This document shows, piece after piece, positions 16,362 to 25,020 of a stretch of DNA of 64,000 nucleotides. The notes under the pieces were generated by a model. The model saw only the letters and a list, made by a program, of their open reading frames with translations. It was not told the origin of the DNA and did not search any database. The position numbers were made by a program, and so were the translations under genes. The first letter of the stretch is position 1; every line of letters starts with the position of its first letter. Source of the stretch: Paenarthrobacter nitroguajacolicus (GTDB lineage Bacteria > Actinomycetota > Actinomycetes > Actinomycetales > Micrococcaceae); contig NZ_VNFK01000015.1 in assembly GCF_007786235.1 (NCBI RefSeq), forward strand, positions 57,324 to 121,323, written 5' to 3'.

Positions 16362-16780
16362 GGACGGGGCGGCGTATTTGTGGCTGGTCCTTCCGGCTCT
16401 GCGCCGCCCTCACCCGTCCAGTCACTACCGGTGGTGTCATCCAAGGCGGGATCAGATATGACATCCGACTTGATGGTGGGCACCGTGGTCGCAGTGGGCT
16501 TCGCATCTGAGTGTTGGCCGGACTTCGGTGAGGTGATGCCCGGGAACATGGTCTCGGCCTTCTCCATCAGCTTCTTGCCGGCCTCGTACAGGTTGTCCAG
16601 GATGTCAGGAACGGATTCCTGAACGGCTTCCGTGGCCTGATGGACGTTCTCCTGAACCTCCGGGTTCTTCCAGACCTTTTCCGTGCCTCCACGGATCCGC
16701 CGATACACCTCCGGCCAGGATTTGGATCCCCACACGTAGCCGACAGCCACGCCAACGGCGAACAATGCTTTGCCTTTCAC
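16358..16780 (-). CDS. YtxH-like small stress protein
   Basis: 140 residues from a GTG preceded by GGAAGGAGTGATTGCT. It has a short hydrophobic N-terminus (ALFAVGVAVGYVWGSKSW) of the kind seen in YtxH-domain proteins, an amphipathic helix with a VWKNPEVQENVHQATEAVQE run, and a disordered Pro/Thr/Asp-rich tail of about 60 residues. Probably anchored to the inner face of the membrane. Divergent from a CsbD gene, so both may belong to the same general stress response. Confidence 0.75.
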   Translation of the reverse strand: MKGKALFAVGVAVGYVWGSKSWPEVYRRIRGGTEKVWKNPEVQENVHQATEAVQESVPDILDNLYEAGKKLMEKAETMFPGITSPKSGQHSDAKPTATTVPTIKSDVISDPALDDTTGSDWTGEGGAEPEGPATNTPPRP

Positions 16781-16876
16781 AGCAATCACTCCTTCCGAGG
16801 TGTTTATCCTTCGACAGTAGTCCCGCGGGCTGCACCATGCCACCTGCGCCTTGACCGTGGACAAGTTAATACAGAT

Positions 16877-16904
16877 TTGCCGAAATAAAAGAGTTCACTA
16901 AAAT
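16877..16904 (+). promoter_or_regulatory. Promoter candidate for the first csbD-like gene
   Basis: TTGCCG at 16877-16882 and TAAAAT at 16899-16904 are separated by 16 bases in an AT-rich stretch. It lies about 60 bases before the CsbD start and fits a primary sigma factor promoter. Based on pattern only. Confidence 0.4.
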
Positions 16905-16966
16905 GTTATGCCATCCAGCGGATAACCGCAGGGAGTAACCACATCACAACCCGAGGAGTGAAAACC

Positions 16967-17164
16967 ATGGGACTGGGTGACAAGATTAAGAACGCCACTG
17001 AAGAAGCAGTTGGCAAGGTCAAGGAAAAGACCGGCCAGGCTTCGGGTGACAGGGACCTTCAGGCCGAAGGTCAGGCAGAGCAAACAACGGCAAATCTGAA
17101 GCAGGCCGGCGAGAAAGCCAAGGACGCCGCTAAGGGCGTCAAGGACTCTTTGGAGGGCCGTTAG
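16967..17164 (+). CDS. CsbD family stress protein
   Basis: 65 residues, typical CsbD size. It opens with MGLGDKIKNATEEAVGKVKE and repeats KxK/A-rich helical units with GDRDLQAEGQAEQ in the middle, the family hallmark. CsbD-like proteins are abundant, largely disordered proteins induced by general stress; molecular role unknown. The ATG at 16967 has GAGGAG at the right distance; an in-frame GTG 9 bases upstream lies in that site. A second paralogue sits at 25735. Confidence 0.92.
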   Translation: MGLGDKIKNATEEAVGKVKEKTGQASGDRDLQAEGQAEQTTANLKQAGEKAKDAAKGVKDSLEGR

Positions 17165-17467
17165 GCCTCGAATCCGCGCATCCCCGGGCTTGGGGCCAAG
17201 GGCAGCCTAATAGTCAGGTTACTTGCTACTAGCCAGCTGAGCGGCTAGCGTTACTGGTGTAGTACCGAGTCCGACCCAATCGGCAGGAGTGCTTTATTGG
17301 CTGCATATAACAAATTCATCGGGGTTGCATAAATCGTTCCACTCCCCCAATTCCATAGGGCCTCCAGGGGCCCCATTACGGTGCCTACAGCTTGGAACAG
17401 GCACCCGGTGAACTTACTCGCTTCATCACGTTCATGGAATTTCCATAACAAGAAAGTAGGAGCAAAA
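17165..17467. other. 303-base intergenic region, no gene seen
   Basis: No convincing reading frame. It is more AT-rich than its surroundings, has a short GGGCCT-CCAGG-GGCCC type hairpin near 17358, and carries an AT-rich TATAAC at about 17305. It may hold the promoter and a long leader for the GlsB-type gene. I see no tRNA-like fold. Confidence 0.5.
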
Positions 17468-17737
17468 ATGGGTTTCTTTGGTTTTCTTCTGCTCGGCCTT
17501 TTGGCTGGCGCTATCGCAAAGCTTATTCTTCCCGGCCGCCAGGGTGGCGGCTGGCTGATCACCCTCCTGTTGGGCGTCGTCGGCGCTCTGCTGGGCGGCT
17601 GGATCGGTGGCCTCATCTTCGGCACCGGCCTTCAGGAATTCTTCTCCCTCACCACGTGGCTCCTGGCTATCGGCGGCTCGATCATCGTGCTGCTGATCTA
17701 CGGCCTGGTCACTGGCCGTAAGGCACACCATGGCTAA
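17468..17737 (+). CDS. GlsB/YeaQ/YmgE family membrane protein
   Basis: 89 residues with three hydrophobic helices. The family marks are GLLAGAIAKLILPGRQGGGW at the start, LLGVVGALLGGWIGGLIFG in the middle, and LAIGGSIIVLLIYGLV at the end. These are transglycosylase-associated or stress-response membrane proteins of unknown mechanism. The ATG at 17468 follows AAGTAGGAGCAAAA. Its end overlaps the next small gene by 8 bases. Confidence 0.93.
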   Translation: MGFFGFLLLGLLAGAIAKLILPGRQGGGWLITLLLGVVGALLGGWIGGLIFGTGLQEFFSLTTWLLAIGGSIIVLLIYGLVTGRKAHHG

Positions 17738-17990
17738 CAACCAGAATCGTGATGCCAACGCCGACGAACGCGAAGGTCAGTATTCCGAGGGCGACTACGG
17801 CGACGCAGGTGCGTCACCGGAAGCGTTGAAGGACGACGCCGGTGGTGACTACACCGAGGGTGACTACGCCGAGAAGACCGTCCCATCAGCGGACGCGGAA
17901 CTCGACGAGCACAACACGGAGGACACCCCCAAGGATCGTCCATTCTCCTCCGAACCGGACGACGAAGCATCTGGCTCAAGCGGCCAGTAA
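17730..17990 (+). CDS. Small acidic disordered protein
   Basis: 86 residues, strongly acidic, with almost no hydrophobic residues. The motif (Y/S/T)EGDY appears twice (SEGDYGDAG, TEGDYAEKT), suggesting an internal duplication. I do not recognise a family. It starts inside the GlsB-type gene (8-base overlap) and ends just before a strong terminator, so it belongs to that transcript and probably to the same stress response. Function unknown. Confidence 0.75.
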   Translation: MANNQNRDANADEREGQYSEGDYGDAGASPEALKDDAGGDYTEGDYAEKTVPSADAELDEHNTEDTPKDRPFSSEPDDEASGSSGQ

Positions 17991-18005
17991 CAGCTGAATA
18001 TCAGC

Positions 18006-18045
18006 AAAGAACCCGGAGACTGCGACTGCAGCCTCCGGGTTCTTT
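18006..18045 (+). terminator. Strong hairpin terminator after the GlsB/acidic protein operon
   Basis: AAAGAACCCGGAG at 18006-18018 pairs perfectly with CTCCGGGTTCTTT at 18033-18045 around a 14-base loop. T-rich bases end the stem on the + strand. Confidence 0.85.
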
Positions 18046-18137
18046 CGTTGTGCCGGGAGCCTGATACTTTCGGGCATGGATTGTCGGGGCAACTGCGGAG
18101 CTGTCCGCGTAGCGTCGGTGGAGGAATGGAGATAGCC

Positions 18138-19034
18138 GTGCGCGAATGGAACCAAGCGATCGAACTCATTGAGCAGGACCTGACTGCGGAGGTAGAGGTG
18201 GGTGCGTTGGCGCGGACCGCCCTCACGTCCGAGTATCACTTCCGCCGGATGTTTTCCTCCTTGGCGGGGATTCCCGTCTCGGAGTACATCCGCCGGCGCC
18301 GCCTGACGGCCGCCACTGCGGAGATCCTGGACGGCGATACAGTCTTGGACGTCGCCGTTCGCTACGGATACGGATCAGCAGAAGCGTTCACGCGGGCGTT
18401 CAGGGCCATGCACGGGCTGACGCCTACCGAGGCGCGGCGCCCCGGCGCGGTACTTCATTCCCAACCTCAGCTGAGGTTCCACCTCCGAATCGAAGGGAAT
18501 ACCGACATGAAGCACCGCATAGTGAAGAAGGCAGCTTTCCGCCTGATTGGCTTGAAAGCACGTGTCCCGCTGGTCCACTCCGGGCCCAACCAAGCCATCA
18601 TCGACTTCCAGCGAAGCCTGGATCCGGCAGTCACCAAGCGCATGCTGGAGTTCGCGGATACCGATCCATCAGGACCGCTGTCGGTCACGGACAACATCGA
18701 TGAACAGCGCACCGAAGGAAGCAACCTGGACTACTGGCACGCAGTGGCGTCCACTCAGCCGGCGCCTGAGGGTTTCGACTCCCTTGAGGTGCCAGCTGGG
18801 TTGTGGGTGGTCTTCACAACCGAAGGAAAGTTCCCGGAAGTTCTTCAAAACATGTGGGCGGACGCTGCAACGGAGTGGTTTCCTGCCAACCCGTACAGGT
18901 GGGCACCCGGACCAGAACTGCTCAGCGTCCACGTGGAAGCTGGAGGTAGCCATGGACGTGGGGAGCTGTGGATCCCCATCGAGTCTCAGAGTCCTTTGCC
19001 GCCCGTGACGGGCAGCACTGCTCCGGACATGTAG
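18138..19034 (+). CDS. AraC family regulator with GyrI-like effector domain
   Basis: 298 residues from the GTG at 18138. Residues 1-105 hold two AraC-type HTH motifs (VGALARTALTSEYHFRRMF and VLDVAVRYGYGSAEAFTRAF, then GLTPTEARR). Residues about 125-290 are a GyrI/SOUL-like small-molecule domain, as in Rob and related drug-sensing regulators. I prefer the GTG because GGAG lies 6 bases before it; the ATG at 18126 is too close to GGAGG but remains possible. The 3' end overlaps the convergent SDR gene by 49 bases. Confidence 0.9.
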   Translation: MREWNQAIELIEQDLTAEVEVGALARTALTSEYHFRRMFSSLAGIPVSEYIRRRRLTAATAEILDGDTVLDVAVRYGYGSAEAFTRAFRAMHGLTPTEARRPGAVLHSQPQLRFHLRIEGNTDMKHRIVKKAAFRLIGLKARVPLVHSGPNQAIIDFQRSLDPAVTKRMLEFADTDPSGPLSVTDNIDEQRTEGSNLDYWHAVASTQPAPEGFDSLEVPAGLWVVFTTEGKFPEVLQNMWADAATEWFPANPYRWAPGPELLSVHVEAGGSHGRGELWIPIESQSPLPPVTGSTAPDM

Positions 19035-19915
19035 GAACCCTCGTCGGATGCCAGCAAGACGTACGCGGGGGCCAACTCAGCCGGCTGTCCGGCCCGGCCC
19101 AGCGGAGTGTCCTGCCCGAAAGTGGGCAGCTTGTCCGGCCATTCCGTAGCAGGGATCAGGGGTGTCCAGATGGGTCCCGGGGCCACGGCATTGACTCGGA
19201 TTCCCTTGGGTCCAAGTTCCTCAGCCATGGCCTTGGTGAAGGCCACTTGGGCCGCTTTGGTCATGGCGTAATCAACCAGCTGGGCTGACGGATTGAAGGC
19301 CTGGATGGATGCCGTGACGATGATGGACGCACCGGGACGTAGATGTGGAATCGCCGCTTGCGCCGTCCAGATGAGCGAGTAGAGGTTGGTCTTGAAGACG
19401 CGGTCGAACTCCTCGGTGGGGATGGTCTCCAAACCCTCGCGGTTCTTTTGGTAGGCCGCGTTCAACACCACTACGTTGAGGCCACCTAGTTCCTGCACGG
19501 TACGCTCCACGATGTCGGTCGCGAAACCTTCGTCCCGGGCGTCGCCGGGCAGCAGCAAAACCTGGGCGCCGCACTCACGGATCCATTCCGCCGTCGACTG
19601 TGCGTCTTCCTCTTCCTCCGGAAGGTAGCTGATGGCCACGTTGGCGCCTTCACGGGCGTAGGCAATAGCCACGGCTGCACCGATGCCGGAGTCGCCGCCC
19701 GTGATGAGCGCCGTCTTGCCCCGCAACCGGCCGTGTCCCACATAGCTCTTCTCGCCGTGGTCCGGTTGGGGTTCCAAGGGCTTGGTAAGCCCCGGCTGTT
19801 GCTGTTCCTGCTGCGGGAATTTACCGGTGTGGTAACCACTCCGGGGGTCGGACGGTGCGGAGGTGAGCTTGTGCCCGTCTGCCTGCGGCTTCTGGTTTGG
19901 ATCATCCTGAGTCAT
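18986..19915 (-). CDS. SDR family oxidoreductase (YghA-like)
   Basis: 309 residues. A polar N-terminal extension of about 65 residues precedes the Rossmann domain. Cofactor motif TGGDSGIG, NAAYQ in place of NAG, catalytic Ser in VTASIQAF, and YAMTK with Tyr and Lys are visible. This is the classical SDR type with the long N-terminus seen in YghA and B. subtilis stress-linked dehydrogenases. Substrate unknown, possibly aldehydes under stress. Convergent and overlapping with the AraC gene by 49 bases, so the two mRNAs are complementary at their ends. Confidence 0.93.
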   Translation of the reverse strand: MTQDDPNQKPQADGHKLTSAPSDPRSGYHTGKFPQQEQQQPGLTKPLEPQPDHGEKSYVGHGRLRGKTALITGGDSGIGAAVAIAYAREGANVAISYLPEEEEDAQSTAEWIRECGAQVLLLPGDARDEGFATDIVERTVQELGGLNVVVLNAAYQKNREGLETIPTEEFDRVFKTNLYSLIWTAQAAIPHLRPGASIIVTASIQAFNPSAQLVDYAMTKAAQVAFTKAMAEELGPKGIRVNAVAPGPIWTPLIPATEWPDKLPTFGQDTPLGRAGQPAELAPAYVLLASDEGSYMSGAVLPVTGGKGL

Positions 19916-20025
19916 GGTTCTGCCCCTTTTCAGATTGCACTGCTTCAGATTGCACAGTTCTCATTGCCTGTACCCAGCGGTCCTCCTGCCTGTACCCACG
20001 GGCCGGCAGCCCTAAACCCGTGGCG

Positions 20026-20826
20026 TCAGGTCCGGAGCGTCCTGGCCTTCACCATCAGGAACAGTCCGTAAGCAATAAGCCCCAACGCTACGGCGGCCAA
20101 GAGATACGGCCCATAGGGCTGTTCCCTCAGCGCCTTGAGGCTTCCGTCGAGTCCAGTTGATTGTTCGGGCTGCGCCCGGACTGTGGCGATGACCACCAAC
20201 AGGCCAACCAGGAAAAGGGCGATCCCCTTGGCGATGTACCCCACCACGCCCACGCCCACCTGGAACTTCCGTACCGTCCGGGCAGACGAGAGTGAGAGGT
20301 CTTTGGTGAAAGTCTGCCGAAATCCCCGCACGGCAAACACAATGCCCGTGATCGCGATCCCGGCGCCGACAGCGATGAGCAGGAACATCCCGAAGGGCGC
20401 CTTCATCAGCGTGACGGTAACGTCGCTGGAACTTTCCCGACTGTTCTGCCCTTTGCCTACGACGAACGAAATGATGGTGGCAGCAAGGGCGGCAAACACC
20501 ATCGCCTGTCCCACCGCCGAGAGCCTCTTGCCGAGTTTGTTGGACCCTGTCCTCTGCCCCAGGATGGCGTTCCCCAATTGCCATAAAGCGAGGGCTGCAC
20601 ACGCAGCGAAGCATGCCCATAACAGGAAGGGCCCGGCTGGTTGGCTGGCCAACGATGCGACAGCTCCGGACACATCGGCTTCGCCGCCACGGCCCACCGC
20701 AAGTTGGAGGGCGATGGCGCCTATAAGTATGTGCAACAAGCCGCTTACGACGTACCCCGCCCGGGCAACAACCGCAAAGGTGCGCGAGTTCGAGGCTTCC
20801 TCGGCCATGTCGGCGGCCTTTCTCAT
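20026..20826 (-). CDS. DUF1206 membrane protein
   Basis: 266 residues with six predicted membrane helices in three similar pairs, the hallmark of DUF1206. Each repeat begins near an Arg-x-Gly-Tyr type segment (VARAGYVVSGLLHILIGAIA, VGAGIAITGIVFAVRGFR, VGVVGYIAKGIALFLVGLL). Function of the family is unknown. The ATG at 20826 follows AAGGAAGAG. No clear operon partner. Confidence 0.88.
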   Translation of the reverse strand: MRKAADMAEEASNSRTFAVVARAGYVVSGLLHILIGAIALQLAVGRGGEADVSGAVASLASQPAGPFLLWACFAACAALALWQLGNAILGQRTGSNKLGKRLSAVGQAMVFAALAATIISFVVGKGQNSRESSSDVTVTLMKAPFGMFLLIAVGAGIAITGIVFAVRGFRQTFTKDLSLSSARTVRKFQVGVGVVGYIAKGIALFLVGLLVVIATVRAQPEQSTGLDGSLKALREQPYGPYLLAAVALGLIAYGLFLMVKARTLRT

Positions 20827-20931
20827 CTCTTCCTTGATGACAAGCCTCCTTAGTTATGCCGTCTGCACACCATCGTGCCACCCGAACCCCGCCAAAGCCA
20901 CGACCCCAACCACCGCGAGCTTAACGACCTT

Positions 20932-20956
20932 GGGCAGGCACCTGAGGTGCCTGCCC
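20932..20956. terminator. Perfect 11-bp hairpin behind the 67-residue ORF
   Basis: GGGCAGGCACC at 20932-20942 and GGTGCCTGCCC at 20946-20956 pair perfectly around TGA. It lies 20 bases after the stop of the small minus-strand gene at 20977 and before the DUF1206 gene. No long U tract follows, so it may also act as an mRNA end-protecting structure. Confidence 0.6.
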
Positions 20957-20976
20957 GCCCAGAAAATGAAAGGTCC

Positions 20977-21180
20977 CTAGAACCCGACCACCGACTGCGG
21001 CCAGATGCTCCGAAGCCCTGCGCCGAGGGGGTTGAATTGCTCACGGACGGCCACGACTGCACGGGCCTGGCCGGGAACTTCCCCTGCCTGGCGGCCAGTC
21101 TCCACGACACCGCCATGGGCATCGGTCTTCACGTAGGCAGCGCCGGTGTTCATGGACTTGGCGGAGATCTGCTCAGTCAT
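20977..21180 (-). CDS. Small hypothetical protein (67 aa)
   Basis: 67 residues starting with ATG after CCAGGAAGGACGACCGAA, a good ribosome site. Codon use is typical of the genome, and a perfect hairpin follows the stop. The sequence has GAAYVKTDAHGGVVETGRQ in the middle and no membrane segment or recognised domain. I regard it as probably real because signals flank it on both sides, but function is unknown. Confidence 0.55.
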   Translation of the reverse strand: MTEQISAKSMNTGAAYVKTDAHGGVVETGRQAGEVPGQARAVVAVREQFNPLGAGLRSIWPQSVVGF

Positions 21181-21301
21181 TTCGGTCGTCCTTCCTGGAA
21201 GTTCCCATCAGCTCCATTGGCTGATGTTTCAACCATCGGATGGGGTCCTCAAGAACGACGCCGGGTCATCTCAAGATTGGCTCAAGCTTTCAGCCTGCAC
21301 C

Positions 21302-23206
21302 TCAGAACTCGAACAGCACCTCCAGAACCTGCCCTGGGGCCAAGGTGAGCCGGGCACTCACGCGCGTGCCGTCGTCGTTGATCTCGAAAGCCGCAAAGGG
21401 CTCGACGGCGGCAGGAACCGGGGCGTCGGCCTCGCCTCCGAGGTACACCAGAGAGGCGAAGCAGCTGCGTTCGCCCAACAACCGGCCCTCAAGATAGCTG
21501 CACGCGGCATGCTCCCCCAAAGGCGAAACGCCTTCCGCTCGGAAGATCCCGCTGCTTGAGTAGCCGTGGAGCGGCCAGACGGCTGTTCGCAGTGCCGGGG
21601 TACGAAGGAATCCGTCCTGCTGGTCCACCGGGACGGTGCCGGCAAGGGCGTAGCCGCCCTCGCGGACCGTCTGGATTGAACCGGTCGGGGCAGTAATGGC
21701 ATGCACCCGCAGTTCGTATCCATTTGCCGCGGCAGTTCCCGTGGCTACCCGCCACGGCGAGCCAGCGGGATCGTCGGCGTCATTCCATACTGGGGCGTGC
21801 CAACTGGCCGCTTGCTTGTACCCTGCCCGGAGGCGGTGAATCCTGGCACGCCGGCTGGGAATTCCTGCGTCATTGAGGATGGCGACGTGGTTGTCCACCG
21901 GCTGCTCTGTGAACAGCGGCGCCGTGTGGCTTGAGTAGGCGAGGCGTCGGTAGAGGGGGTCGTCCGGGCCGGGGGCGTAGTACTTGTCACTGCCATGGTT
22001 GAGCAGGCGGGCGATGCCGTCGGCGGCCGTGGAGTGGAGCACGTAATTGGGCCCCTCCACCCGCTTCACGCAATCGTCGTTCTCCACCGGCGACGGCTCC
22101 TCGACCGCGGTCCACGCAGGATGGTCCGCGGGCAGGAGGAGCCCCACGAACGCCTTGGAGGTCCAGTACGGGGAGGCCGGACCGGAGTATTCCTGGGTCA
22201 TCGGCTCAAACTCGCCGAGCCACCCGAGGGACGGCAGGCCGCCGTCGTACGCTCCGCCGTCGAGGAAGTACTGGGCGGCACCGCTGGCGAGCCGGCGGGT
22301 CTGGCCCGGGTTCAAGGGCGTGGCGCAGATCGCCTCCCCCATGAACAGGGGTGCAACGGCGGCGTAGCGGTAGATCAGGGAGCGGCCGTGGAAGACAGGT
22401 GCACCGTTGGAGCCGAAGAAACGGACGTGATCCTCCAGGAAGGCAGCGAGCCGGCCCCTGTAGACCTCCAGCCGGTCATCGGCATCGGGATGCCTGCCCG
22501 CGGCGAACTCTGCCCACAGGATGGGGTAAAGGTGCATCGCCCAGCCGCAGTAGTAGTCGAAGAAGTCGCCGGTGCCGTCGTTGTCCCCGTCCCTGTACCA
22601 GCCGCCGCCTGCGTACCAGTCCTCCAGACGCTTCAGGCCGTGCTCAATCTGGGTCTCGTCGTGTTCGAACCCCGCACCGGCCAGGAACTCGGCGATCATC
22701 ACTTGGAAAAGGACCCAGTTGTTGTCCACGCAACTGCTCCGCGAGGAGCCCTGCAGCCAGGTGGCTACACGGGATTGTTCTCCAGGGCCGAGCGTGTCCC
22801 ACAGCCAAGGTTTGGTGAGCTGGAGTCCCAGGACGATGGACGCAGCCTCCACCATTGGCTGCGAACGGTCGGTAATAGGCAGCCACGCTTCCGGACTCCC
22901 GGCCTGCGTTCCCTCAAGGAGGCCTTCGCGGTACAGGCCAAGATGCCCATGGGGGTCGCTCCCCTTCTCCCCAGCCACCCTGAACGCCGCCATCAGGAAC
23001 GTTCGGGCGAAGCCCTCCATCCCGTCGGATAAAACCCCCGACGACGACGGCCTGCCGCCCAGCCCGATCAGCGCCTTCCGCGGGGAAAAGTGAGGTCGCA
23101 CCGCGAGCAACTGTAGATCCGCGAACGCCAGCCAATGCTGCCGCGTCCACCCGGTCATCGGGCTGAGGTCAAAATCCGGGGCGGGCATGGTGAAGCCGGT
23201 TGCCAT
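21302..23206 (-). CDS. DUF2264 domain protein (possible glycoside hydrolase)
   Basis: 634 residues, the full length of DUF2264 proteins. The alpha/alpha barrel-like N-terminal two thirds carry the conserved RKALIGLGGRPSSSGVLSDG, DNNWVLFQVM, YRDGDNDGTGDFFDYYCGWA and GRSLIYRYA segments; the rest is beta-rich. To my knowledge relatives of DUF2264 were assigned to a beta-glucuronidase family, but I cannot verify this member. No signal peptide, so cytoplasmic. Start ATG after GCAGGAGACTC; the frame continues upstream without a site. It stands alone, with no transporter next to it. Confidence 0.85.
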   Translation of the reverse strand: MATGFTMPAPDFDLSPMTGWTRQHWLAFADLQLLAVRPHFSPRKALIGLGGRPSSSGVLSDGMEGFARTFLMAAFRVAGEKGSDPHGHLGLYREGLLEGTQAGSPEAWLPITDRSQPMVEAASIVLGLQLTKPWLWDTLGPGEQSRVATWLQGSSRSSCVDNNWVLFQVMIAEFLAGAGFEHDETQIEHGLKRLEDWYAGGGWYRDGDNDGTGDFFDYYCGWAMHLYPILWAEFAAGRHPDADDRLEVYRGRLAAFLEDHVRFFGSNGAPVFHGRSLIYRYAAVAPLFMGEAICATPLNPGQTRRLASGAAQYFLDGGAYDGGLPSLGWLGEFEPMTQEYSGPASPYWTSKAFVGLLLPADHPAWTAVEEPSPVENDDCVKRVEGPNYVLHSTAADGIARLLNHGSDKYYAPGPDDPLYRRLAYSSHTAPLFTEQPVDNHVAILNDAGIPSRRARIHRLRAGYKQAASWHAPVWNDADDPAGSPWRVATGTAAANGYELRVHAITAPTGSIQTVREGGYALAGTVPVDQQDGFLRTPALRTAVWPLHGYSSSGIFRAEGVSPLGEHAACSYLEGRLLGERSCFASLVYLGGEADAPVPAAVEPFAAFEINDDGTRVSARLTLAPGQVLEVLFEF

Positions 23207-23418
23207 GAGTCTCCTGCAGGGGCGCGTAGTGGCTAGCCTCCTTACAGTAAGTGTCCGCAGCGGGGCGCGGTGCGAAGTGAACAAAACTGAACTACCCGGG
23301 CGCCGCCTAAAATGTGATGCACATCACTCAGTATCCAGCGTGAGGTTGATCGAGGTTGCCTCGTCTTCTTCATGTAGGCGCAAAGAGCGCCAGCATCTAC
23401 TACACAGGAGTGATTGCC

Positions 23419-23895
23419 ATGACCACCCAGACGCACACCCCCGCAGACGTACCCGCAAAGAACGCAACCGCCACCACCCCGGCGCCGGTACTGGACAAAG
23501 GCAAGGACGGCCGCGGAGCCACTACGGTAGCCGATGGCGTAGTAGCAAAGATCGCCGGCATAGCCATCCAGGAAATCCCCGGCGTCCACGCCTTGGGCGG
23601 CGGTGCGGCCAGGGCGATCGGAACCCTCCGCGAAAAGGTTGGCCAGAAGGACCTCACGCAGGGCGTCAACGTTGAAGTTGGCCAGACGCAGGTGGCCGTA
23701 GACGTCACCCTGGTGGTCGAGTATCCGCACCCGCTCCAGGAAGTGGCCGATAACGCCCGCGACGCCGTCTACACGGCCATCGAAGACCTCGTGGGAATGG
23801 AAGTCACCGAGGTCAACATCACTATCACCGATATCCACGTTCCCTCCGAGGATGCCGATTCCGACGACGCCGAGCGTGAGCCGAGGGTCGCATGA
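23419..23895 (+). CDS. Asp23/Gls24 family envelope stress protein
   Basis: 158 residues. A polar N-terminal 35 residues precede the Asp23 domain: VVAKIAGIAIQEIPGVHAL, GVNVEVGQTQVAVDVTLVVE, the YPHPLQEVADN turn, and VTEVNITITDI near the end. Family members coat the inner membrane face through AmaP and respond to envelope or alkaline stress. The ATG follows CACAGGAGTGATTGCC. First gene of a run that continues with tight overlaps to 25658. Confidence 0.93.
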   Translation: MTTQTHTPADVPAKNATATTPAPVLDKGKDGRGATTVADGVVAKIAGIAIQEIPGVHALGGGAARAIGTLREKVGQKDLTQGVNVEVGQTQVAVDVTLVVEYPHPLQEVADNARDAVYTAIEDLVGMEVTEVNITITDIHVPSEDADSDDAEREPRVA

Positions 23896-24083
23896 ACCCC
23901 ACCGTCACCGGCCTGGCCATAGGTGCGGTCCTGGCGCTGGCAGCGTTGGCCTTTGGATTCTGGGGCCTCCTGCTGACGGCACTGTTCATGGGCGTCGGGG
24001 CTGTCCTGGGCCGCTCCGCCGAAGGAAAGCTTGACCTGCGCGGCGTGCTGGACGCGTTGCGGGGCAAGCGCTCCTCATCATGA
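23892..24083 (+). CDS. Small membrane protein of the Asp23 cluster (DUF2273-like)
   Basis: 63 residues with two hydrophobic helices (AIGAVLALAALAFGFWGLLL, then TALFMGVGAVLG) and a basic end with DALRGKR. Size, position between Asp23 and AmaP, and charge pattern agree with the DUF2273 proteins of Gram-positive Asp23 operons. ATGA overlap with the preceding gene and 4-base overlap with the next. Likely a membrane anchor for the Asp23 complex, by inference. Confidence 0.82.
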   Translation: MNPTVTGLAIGAVLALAALAFGFWGLLLTALFMGVGAVLGRSAEGKLDLRGVLDALRGKRSSS

Positions 24084-24442
24084 GTCGCGCCGGCCACACG
24101 CGCATCACCCAGCACGCTCTCCGGAAGACGCTGGAAGCCGTCACCGCCCAGGCGTTCCGGATAGGGGCGGGAAACGTGGCAGCCGAACTGGAGGACGACG
24201 CCGGGAAGCTCGGGGTAAGCCTCTCCGTCAAGCTGTCACTCCCGCCGCTTCTGGGACCGCGGAAAACCACGGACACCGTCTTCCAGCAGGCCCAGGCAGC
24301 ACGAACACAGCTGGTGTCCCGCGGCCTGGAGCTGACCGGCCTGGAGATCGGCCGGGTGGATATCCGCCTCGCAGGTGCCAAGCAGCAGCCCCCTACCAAG
24401 GATCAATCCACGGAACGAGTCGATGAAAGGAGAGTGCTGTGA
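24080..24442 (+). CDS. Asp23-like protein, divergent
   Basis: 120 residues. A helical start (ITQHALRKTLEAVTAQAF) is followed by strands LGVSLSVKLSLP and GLEIGRVDIRLAG, an order resembling a reduced Asp23 domain. The usual VNV.V ending is replaced by GRVDIRL. It overlaps both neighbours by 4 bases, so it is part of the Asp23-AmaP operon. Function inferred only from context. Confidence 0.72.
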   Translation: MSRAGHTRITQHALRKTLEAVTAQAFRIGAGNVAAELEDDAGKLGVSLSVKLSLPPLLGPRKTTDTVFQQAQAARTQLVSRGLELTGLEIGRVDIRLAGAKQQPPTKDQSTERVDERRVL

Positions 24443-25020
24443 ACCAAGACCGAATCCAACGGCGGATGATCCGCCGGGAAACGCACTCGTCGCGGGCCCT
24501 CCCGTCTATCATCTCTGCCTGCGTCCTCATGGTCGTTTTCCTATGGCTCGCAGCGGAAGCAGTGCTGTGGATCCTTAAGGACCAGCCGCTGCTGGCAAGC
24601 CCCTCGCAGATGCTCCAGTGGCTTGTGGACCTTCCGGACACCACGCTCCCGGCGGGAATGGCAGCGACCGGCGCCGGCCTTGGAATTCTGGGCCTGCTGC
24701 TGCTGGGGCTTGCCGTGGGCAGGGGCCGGAAAGCCCGACGCTCCTTGGCGAGCCAGCGCGCCGCCGTGGTGGTGGACGACGACGTGATCGCTGCAGCTCT
24801 CTCCAACACCACCCGGCTCGCCGCCGGCCTGGCCCCAGGGCAGGCTACCACCACCGTCGGTGGACGGTCCGTACGCGTCCAGGTGCGTCCGACGTCGGGC
24901 GTTCCGTTGGACCTTGAGTCCGTGACAACAGTGGTCGACGGCGAACTGGCCGCCTTCGCGCTGGACCGCCGGGCGTCGTCGAGTGTCCGGGTACTGAACC
25001 AAGGAGCAGTGGGGCAATGA
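24439..25020 (+). CDS. Membrane protein of the Asp23 cluster (DUF6286-like)
   Basis: 193 residues with two membrane helices, about 22-46 (ISACVLMVVFLWLAAEAVL) and about 70-93 (GLGILGLLLLGLAVG), a basic linker GRGRKARRSL, and a soluble C-terminal domain of about 90 residues with VVDDDVIAAALSNTTRLAAG and RVQVRPTSG. This is the layout of the AmaP partner proteins seen in actinobacterial Asp23 loci. It overlaps both neighbours by 4 bases. Confidence 0.8.
   Translation: MNQDRIQRRMIRRETHSSRALPSIISACVLMVVFLWLAAEAVLWILKDQPLLASPSQMLQWLVDLPDTTLPAGMAATGAGLGILGLLLLGLAVGRGRKARRSLASQRAAVVVDDDVIAAALSNTTRLAAGLAPGQATTTVGGRSVRVQVRPTSGVPLDLESVTTVVDGELAAFALDRRASSSVRVLNQGAVGQ

Noticed and set aside
17165..17467. 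tRNA or structured small RNA
   Set aside because: No cloverleaf, no CCA end and only short hairpins were seen, so no RNA gene can be supported.
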